Below, in pieces: positions 58,479 through 64,000 of a stretch of 64,000 nucleotides of DNA (its first letter is position 1; each line of letters begins with the position of its first letter). Source of the stretch: Pseudomonas sp. RIT623 (lineage in GTDB: Bacteria > Pseudomonadota > Gammaproteobacteria > Pseudomonadales > Pseudomonadaceae); NCBI RefSeq assembly GCF_004519305.1, contig NZ_SOZA01000017.1, forward strand, positions 35,566-99,565. The letters run 5' to 3'. The translations under genes were made by a program, and so were the position numbers. The notes beneath the pieces are model-generated. The model was not told the origin of the DNA, made no database searches, and was given only the letters and a program-made list of their open reading frames with translations.

Positions 58479-58754
58479 ATGACCCTCAAGACCCTCGCCA
58501 GCGCCGCCCTGTTCGCCGCCCTCGGCCTCGGCGCCATCACCGCCCAGGCCAGTAGCGCTGCGCTCAACCAGGCCAACGTGATGCAGTACCGCTACGGTGA
58601 TCAGCTCGACATCCACAAGGTAGTGTCGGTCAAGGACGAGCAGCGCAATACCTGCGGCGTGGTCAACACCCGCATGGACTACCTGGATTCCCAGGGCAAG
58701 GCGCAGAGCGTCGAGTACCGTACCTACGCTACCAGTGGCTGCCATGACAACTGA
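58479..58754 (+). CDS. DUF2790 periplasmic protein
   Basis: A 91-residue secreted protein of the Pseudomonas-specific DUF2790 family. Signal MTLKTLASAALFAALGLGAITAQA; mature part has the family pattern Y-G-D-x-L-D-I-H-K-V-V-S-V and C-G-V-V-N-T-R-M-D-Y-L-D-S-Q-G. Two cysteines (near residues 65 and 89) could form a disulfide. DUF2790 genes often lie beside metal-responsive two-component systems. A good AGGAG is upstream. Its end overlaps the next gene's start by 11 bp. Confidence 0.87.
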   Translation: MTLKTLASAALFAALGLGAITAQASSAALNQANVMQYRYGDQLDIHKVVSVKDEQRNTCGVVNTRMDYLDSQGKAQSVEYRTYATSGCHDN

Positions 58755-59289
58755 GGTGCGTGGCAAGCGCCGCCTGCTCAGGGCCGGCGGCGTGGCCCTG
58801 GCCCTGGTCGGGTTGGGGCTGGCCGGGCACTTGCTGGCCAGTGACGGTTATGGCCCCATGCCACCATTGGCCGGTGCCCAGCAGTGGCTCAACTCACCGC
58901 CGCTGGACGCCGCGACCCTCAAGGGCAAGGTGGTGCTGGTGGACTTCTGGACCTACGACTGCGTCAACTGTCGGCGCAGCCTGCCGCAGGTCAACGCCTG
59001 GGCCCGGCGCTACGCCGACCAGGGCCTGGTGGTGATTGGCGTACATACCCCGGAGTACGCCTACGAGCATGATGTCGATAGCCTGCGCGCCCAGGTTCGC
59101 CAACTGGGTATCGACTACCCGGTGGCGGTGGACAACGACTACCGGATCTGGAACGCCTGGGGCAACCAGTTCTGGCCGGCGCACTATTTCGTCGATCGCC
59201 AGGGCCAGGTGCGCCATGTACATTTTGGCGAGGGCGGCCACGCCGGGCAGGAGCAGGTGATCCGCACCCTGCTGGACGAGCAGGGCTGA
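58744..59289 (+). CDS. Membrane-anchored thioredoxin-like protein (TlpA/DipZ type)
   Basis: A 181-residue protein with an N-terminal membrane anchor (LLRAGGVALALVGLGLAGHLLA) and a periplasmic redoxin domain. The active site is W-T-Y-D-C-V-N-C-R-R-S-L-P-Q (C-x-x-C), as in the thioredoxin domain of DipZ-like proteins, followed by V-V-I-G-V-H-T-P-E and the cis-proline region P-A-H-Y-F-V-D. It probably carries reducing equivalents or oxidises thiols in the periplasm. It overlaps the DUF2790 gene, whose product has two cysteines and could be a partner. Confidence 0.87.
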   Translation: MTTEVRGKRRLLRAGGVALALVGLGLAGHLLASDGYGPMPPLAGAQQWLNSPPLDAATLKGKVVLVDFWTYDCVNCRRSLPQVNAWARRYADQGLVVIGVHTPEYAYEHDVDSLRAQVRQLGIDYPVAVDNDYRIWNAWGNQFWPAHYFVDRQGQVRHVHFGEGGHAGQEQVIRTLLDEQG

Positions 59290-59379
59290 ACCGATCGCCT
59301 TGCAGGTCGGCGGATGTGGTTTAGGCTCATTGCATCGCACGTTTTCCAATCACACAGCGAAACAGCGGAGTAGTGCAGC

Positions 59380-60636
<1,257 letters not shown>

Positions 60637-60643
60637 GGCGGGT

Positions 60644-60687
60644 AAAAAAAGCGGCCGCCTCTTTATAAAGAAGCGGCCGTTTTTTTC
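60644..60687. terminator. Bidirectional terminator between icd and cspD
   Basis: AAAAAA, stem CGGCCGC.TCTT with TATA-type loop and complement AAGA.GCGGCCG, then TTTTTTT. The A-tract/T-tract pair suits both convergent genes. Confidence 0.9.
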
Positions 60688-60709
60688 GTATACCGGCAAT
60701 ATGCAGGGA

Positions 60710-60973
60710 TCAGGCTTGCAGGGGGACGGCCGAAGCGGCGCTGCCTGTGCTGGATCCAGTTTTATCGGCGTCGGCGCTCTCGATTTTCACAGCATGCAGG
60801 CCCTTGGGACCCTGAATGATGTCGAAGTTTACGGCTTGCCCGGCTTTCAGCGTCTTGTAACCGTCCATCTGGATCGCCGAATAATGAGCGAACAGGTCAT
60901 CGGTCTTGCCGTCTTCGTTGATGAATCCGTAGCCCTTGGCATTGTTGAACCACTTGACTTTACCGCTTGCCAT
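60710..60973 (-). CDS. cspD: Cold-shock-like protein CspD
   Basis: An 87-residue protein: cold-shock domain with RNP1 K-G-Y-G-F-I and RNP2-like L-F-A-H-Y-S, then a serine/alanine/threonine-rich tail as in CspD of pseudomonads. It binds single-stranded DNA/RNA and is linked to slow growth in E. coli CspD. The ATG at 60973 starts [10 protein letters not shown]. The 230-bp region to clpS is shared with the divergent clpS-clpA genes, the conserved cspD/clpS order. Confidence 0.93.
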   Translation of the reverse strand: MASGKVKWFNNAKGYGFINEDGKTDDLFAHYSAIQMDGYKTLKAGQAVNFDIIQGPKGLHAVKIESADADKTGSSTGSAASAVPLQA

Positions 60974-61204
60974 CCCTATGTCCCTCTGCAAAGGACTCCA
61001 TCACTGGAGTATCATCCACTTCATCCGCATACGCACCATGCGAGAAAATCTGGTTGACTGCGCGGATCTTTATCGACCACGGTGGGTTCTTATTGGTTGT
61101 AACACCGTTTTGCCGATAGTCAAGGTCAGGCGGCGCCCGCGCCAAGCATGGCCTGCGCGGTCAACCCACAACCTTAACCTGTCGATCATGATGAAATTCT
61201 TTCC

Positions 61205-61579
61205 ATGCATGTACTCAGTAAGATTCGACTAACATTCAATCAGGATCGCCCCCAGTCGCATGAAGACGGGCATGAGGACGACGGCGCGGGTCTCGCGGTT
61301 CAGGAGGCCAAGCCGATCCTGCAGGCGCCACCGATGTACAAGGTGGTTTTGTTCAACGATGACTACACGCCAATGGATTTCGTCGTCGAAGTGCTCGAGA
61401 CGTTCTTCAATCTGAACCGCGAGCTGGCGACCAAGATCATGCTGACCGTCCATACCGAAGGGCGGGCAGTGTGCGGATTGTTTACCCGTGACATCGCCGA
61501 AACAAAGGCCATGCAGGTCAACCAATACGCCAGGGAAAGCCAGCATCCGCTACTCTGTGAAATCGAGAAGGACGGTTAA
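61205..61579 (+). CDS. clpS: ClpS adaptor of the ClpAP protease
   Basis: A 124-residue adaptor. The N-terminal extension (about 35 residues, acidic, flexible) is followed by the core [20 protein letters not shown], which carries the Asn-Asp-Asp N-degron binding site, and ends C-E-I-E-K-D-G. It presents N-end-rule substrates to ClpA, encoded 30 bp downstream. Confidence 0.96.
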   Translation: MHVLSKIRLTFNQDRPQSHEDGHEDDGAGLAVQEAKPILQAPPMYKVVLFNDDYTPMDFVVEVLETFFNLNRELATKIMLTVHTEGRAVCGLFTRDIAETKAMQVNQYARESQHPLLCEIEKDG

Positions 61580-61609
61580 TCGCCGACCACTTGGGTATGA
61601 GGTGAAGCT

Positions 61610-63880
61610 ATGTTAAACCGCGAGCTCGAAGTCACCCTCAATCTGGCCTTCAAGGAGGCCCGTTCGAAGCGTCATGAGTTCATGACCGTCGAACACCTGT
61701 TGCTGGCACTCCTTGACAATGAGGCTGCCGCGACCGTTCTGCGCGCCTGTGGCGCCAATCTCGACAAGCTCAAGCACGACCTGCAAGAGTTCATCGATTC
61801 GACCACGCCGCTGATCCCCGTGCATGACGAGGACCGCGAAACCCAACCGACCCTGGGCTTCCAGCGTGTCCTGCAGCGTGCCGTGTTCCACGTGCAAAGC
61901 TCCGGCAAGCGCGAAGTGACCGGCGCCAACGTGTTGGTGGCGATTTTCAGCGAACAGGAAAGCCAGGCCGTGTTCCTGCTCAAGCAGCAGAGCGTGGCGC
62001 GCATCGACGTGGTCAACTATATCGCCCACGGCATCAGCAAGGTGCCGGGCCATGGGCCGAACAGCGACAGCGACCAGGACATGCAGGACGAGGAGGGCGG
62101 CGAGGCGTCGTCTTCCAGCAATCCGCTGGACGCCTACGCCAGCAACCTCAATGAACTGGCCCGTGCCGGGCGCATCGACCCACTGGTGGGCCGCGAGCAG
62201 GAGGTCGAGCGTGTTGCGCAGATCCTCGCCCGCCGCCGCAAGAACAACCCGCTGCTGGTGGGCGAGGCCGGGGTGGGCAAGACCGCCATCGCCGAAGGCC
62301 TGGCCAAGCGCATCGTCGACGGCCAGGTGCCCGACCTGCTGGCCCAGAGCGTGGTCTACTCGCTGGACCTCGGCGCGCTGTTGGCCGGCACCAAGTACCG
62401 CGGTGACTTCGAGAAGCGCTTCAAGGCGCTGCTCGGCGAGCTGCGCAAGCGTCCGCAGGCGATCCTGTTCATCGACGAGATCCACACCATCATTGGTGCC
62501 GGCGCGGCCTCTGGTGGCGTGATGGACGCTTCCAACCTGCTCAAGCCGCTGCTGTCGTCCGGCGATATCCGTTGCATCGGCTCGACCACCTTCCAGGAGT
62601 TTCGTGGCATCTTCGAGAAGGATCGCGCCCTGGCGCGACGCTTCCAGAAGGTCGATGTCAGCGAGCCTTCGGTGGAAGACACCGTGGGTATCCTGCGTGG
62701 GCTCAAGGGCCGCTTCGAGAGCCACCACAACATCGAGTACAGCGACGAGGCCCTGCGCGCCGCCGCCGAGCTGGCCTCGCGCTACATCAATGACCGGCAC
62801 ATGCCGGACAAGGCCATCGATGTGATCGACGAAGCCGGCGCCTACCAGCGCCTGCAACCGGAAGCCAACCGGGTCAAGCGCATCGACGTGCCGCAGGTCG
62901 AGGACATCGTCGCCAAGATCGCGCGGATTCCGCCAAAGCATGTCACCAGTTCCGACAAGGAACTGCTGCGCAACCTCGAGCGTGACCTGAAGCTGACCGT
63001 GTTCGGCCAGGACCCGGCCATCGACTCGCTGGCCACCGCGATCAAGCTGTCCCGTGCCGGGCTCAAGGCGCCGGACAAGCCGGTCGGCTCGTTCCTGTTC
63101 GCCGGCCCTACCGGTGTCGGCAAGACCGAAGCCGCGCGCCAGCTGGCCAAGGCGCTGGGGGTGGAGCTGGTGCGCTTCGACATGTCCGAGTACATGGAGC
63201 GGCACACCGTGTCGCGCCTGATCGGTGCGCCACCGGGCTATGTCGGCTTTGACCAGGGTGGCCTGCTGACCGAAGCGATCACCAAGCAACCGCATTGCGT
63301 GCTGCTGCTCGATGAAATCGAGAAGGCCCACCCGGAAGTCTTCAACCTGCTGCTGCAGGTGATGGACCACGGGACCCTGACCGACAACAACGGGCGCAAG
63401 GCGGATTTCCGCAACGTGATCCTGATCATGACCACCAACGCCGGCGCCGAAACCGCCGCGCGGGCCTCGATCGGCTTTACCCACCAGGACCACTCGTCCG
63501 ATGCCATGGAAGTCATCCGCAAGAGCTTCACGCCAGAGTTCCGCAACCGCCTGGATACCATCATCCAGTTCGGCCGCCTGTCCCACGAGACGATCAAGAG
63601 CATCGTCGACAAGTTCCTCATCGAACTGCAGGCCCAACTGGAGGACAAGCGTGTGTTGCTGGAAGTCAGCGATGCCGCCCGCGGCTGGCTGGCGGCCTCG
63701 GGTTACGACGTGCAGATGGGCGCGCGGCCAATGGCGCGGCTGATCCAGGACAAGATCAAGCGGCCGCTGGCCGAGGAGATCCTGTTCGGCGAGCTGGCCG
63801 AGCATGGCGGCGTGGTGCACATCGACCTGCGCGATGGCGAGTTGGTATTCGACTTCGAGACCACCGCAGAAGTTGCGTAG
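61610..63880 (+). CDS. clpA: ClpA ATPase of the ClpAP protease
   Basis: A 756-residue Hsp100 unfoldase: N-domain (residues about 1-145, [31 protein letters not shown]), first AAA+ module with Walker A G-E-A-G-V-G-K-T and Walker B I-L-F-I-D-E, and second AAA+ module with G-P-T-G-V-G-K-T and V-L-L-L-D-E-I-E-K. ClpP-binding I-G-F/L-type loop is in the second module (IGFTHQD region). It feeds substrates to ClpP, which is encoded elsewhere. ATG at 61610. Confidence 0.97.
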   Translation: MLNRELEVTLNLAFKEARSKRHEFMTVEHLLLALLDNEAAATVLRACGANLDKLKHDLQEFIDSTTPLIPVHDEDRETQPTLGFQRVLQRAVFHVQSSGKREVTGANVLVAIFSEQESQAVFLLKQQSVARIDVVNYIAHGISKVPGHGPNSDSDQDMQDEEGGEASSSSNPLDAYASNLNELARAGRIDPLVGREQEVERVAQILARRRKNNPLLVGEAGVGKTAIAEGLAKRIVDGQVPDLLAQSVVYSLDLGALLAGTKYRGDFEKRFKALLGELRKRPQAILFIDEIHTIIGAGAASGGVMDASNLLKPLLSSGDIRCIGSTTFQEFRGIFEKDRALARRFQKVDVSEPSVEDTVGILRGLKGRFESHHNIEYSDEALRAAAELASRYINDRHMPDKAIDVIDEAGAYQRLQPEANRVKRIDVPQVEDIVAKIARIPPKHVTSSDKELLRNLERDLKLTVFGQDPAIDSLATAIKLSRAGLKAPDKPVGSFLFAGPTGVGKTEAARQLAKALGVELVRFDMSEYMERHTVSRLIGAPPGYVGFDQGGLLTEAITKQPHCVLLLDEIEKAHPEVFNLLLQVMDHGTLTDNNGRKADFRNVILIMTTNAGAETAARASIGFTHQDHSSDAMEVIRKSFTPEFRNRLDTIIQFGRLSHETIKSIVDKFLIELQAQLEDKRVLLEVSDAARGWLAASGYDVQMGARPMARLIQDKIKRPLAEEILFGELAEHGGVVHIDLRDGELVFDFETTAEVA

Positions 63881-63884
63881 GGCT

Positions 63885-63995
63885 GGGGCCGCTGTGCGGC
63901 CCGTTCGCGGCATAAGGCCGCTCCTACAGGGAATTACATATTTCTGTAGGAGCGGCCTTGTGCCGCGAACGGGCTGCCAAGCAGCCCCGCATTAT
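63885..63995. repeat. REP-type repeat pair after clpA
   Basis: GGGGCCGCTGTGCGGCCCGTTCGCGGCATAAGGCCGCTCCTACAG and the facing CTGTAGGAGCGGCCTTGTGCCGCGAACGGGC around AATTACATATTT; arms about 45 bp, imperfect. Likely clpS-clpA transcript end. Confidence 0.8.
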
Positions 63996-64000
63996 GAAAG

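Noticed and set aside
61613..63913. 766-codon minus-strand frame antisense to clpA
   Set aside because: Shadow of the clpA coding sequence; no ribosome site or domain.

Overview
The window is chromosomal DNA of a fluorescent Pseudomonas, most likely of the P. putida group. This rests on gene content and order (icd / cspD / clpS-clpA; metH divergent from the fatty-acid cis-trans isomerase cti; cysI with its DUF934 partner; nfuA; sstT-nhaR), on GC-rich codon use, and on the many REP-like inverted repeats ending in the 'GTAGGAGC' or 'GGGAGCGGGCTTGCCCCGCGAT' type motifs. No prophage, CRISPR array, plasmid origin or complete insertion sequence is visible. Most of the window is core or lightly accessory genome, but several places carry decayed genes and inserted DNA.

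Region 1-9,700 begins inside a luciferase-like (LLM) flavin oxidoreductase gene. Its main interest is a methionine cluster on the minus strand: mesX (DUF1852) - mesD (MetE-core, folate-independent methionine synthase) - flavin reductase. queH and a convincing metR homologue lie upstream. A perfect 13-bp MetR-type operator sits immediately upstream of a plausible -35/-10 pair for mesX. The window also carries the B12-dependent methionine synthase metH (39.8-43.5 kb), so this strain has at least two routes to methionine. Around them are a nucleotidyltransferase, an FAD oxidoreductase, a small P-loop kinase, a NUDIX hydrolase and a HAD hydrolase pseudogene with an internal stop.

Region 9,900-29,600 is mixed accessory and housekeeping: a MATE exporter; a lipoprotein PQQ dehydrogenase/cytochrome c fusion followed by a 23-codon pqqA; a MerR-methyltransferase fusion; an arginase-family enzyme; a GrpB N-terminal fragment; a P-loop ATPase; a secreted alpha/beta hydrolase; an endonuclease/exonuclease/phosphatase protein; a class A beta-lactamase; yceH; sstT; a nhaR-like regulator; a TerC membrane protein; a C39-like lipoprotein without its catalytic cysteine; and a PuuB-like oxidase.

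Region 29,700-31,550 has two identical tRNA-Val(GAC) genes, each with its own promoter and terminator, and a decayed third copy between them. A gene of unknown function and gene debris lie inside this tRNA repeat. Region 31,600-50,000 contains an MFS exporter with dkgB and a divergent AraC/GyrI regulator, sulfite reductase, a periplasmic binding protein, metH, cti, an acyltransferase, nfuA and a SCO/PCu(A)C copper-delivery pair.

Region 50,000-52,100 holds dinB between two copies of the 3' end of a small gene, with a truncated S-adenosylmethionine decarboxylase-like ORF abutting dinB. Region 52,100-64,000 has a divergent MFS/AraC pair, an azlC-azlD-araC operon, a two-component system next to a DUF2790/thioredoxin-like pair, then icd, cspD, clpS and clpA.
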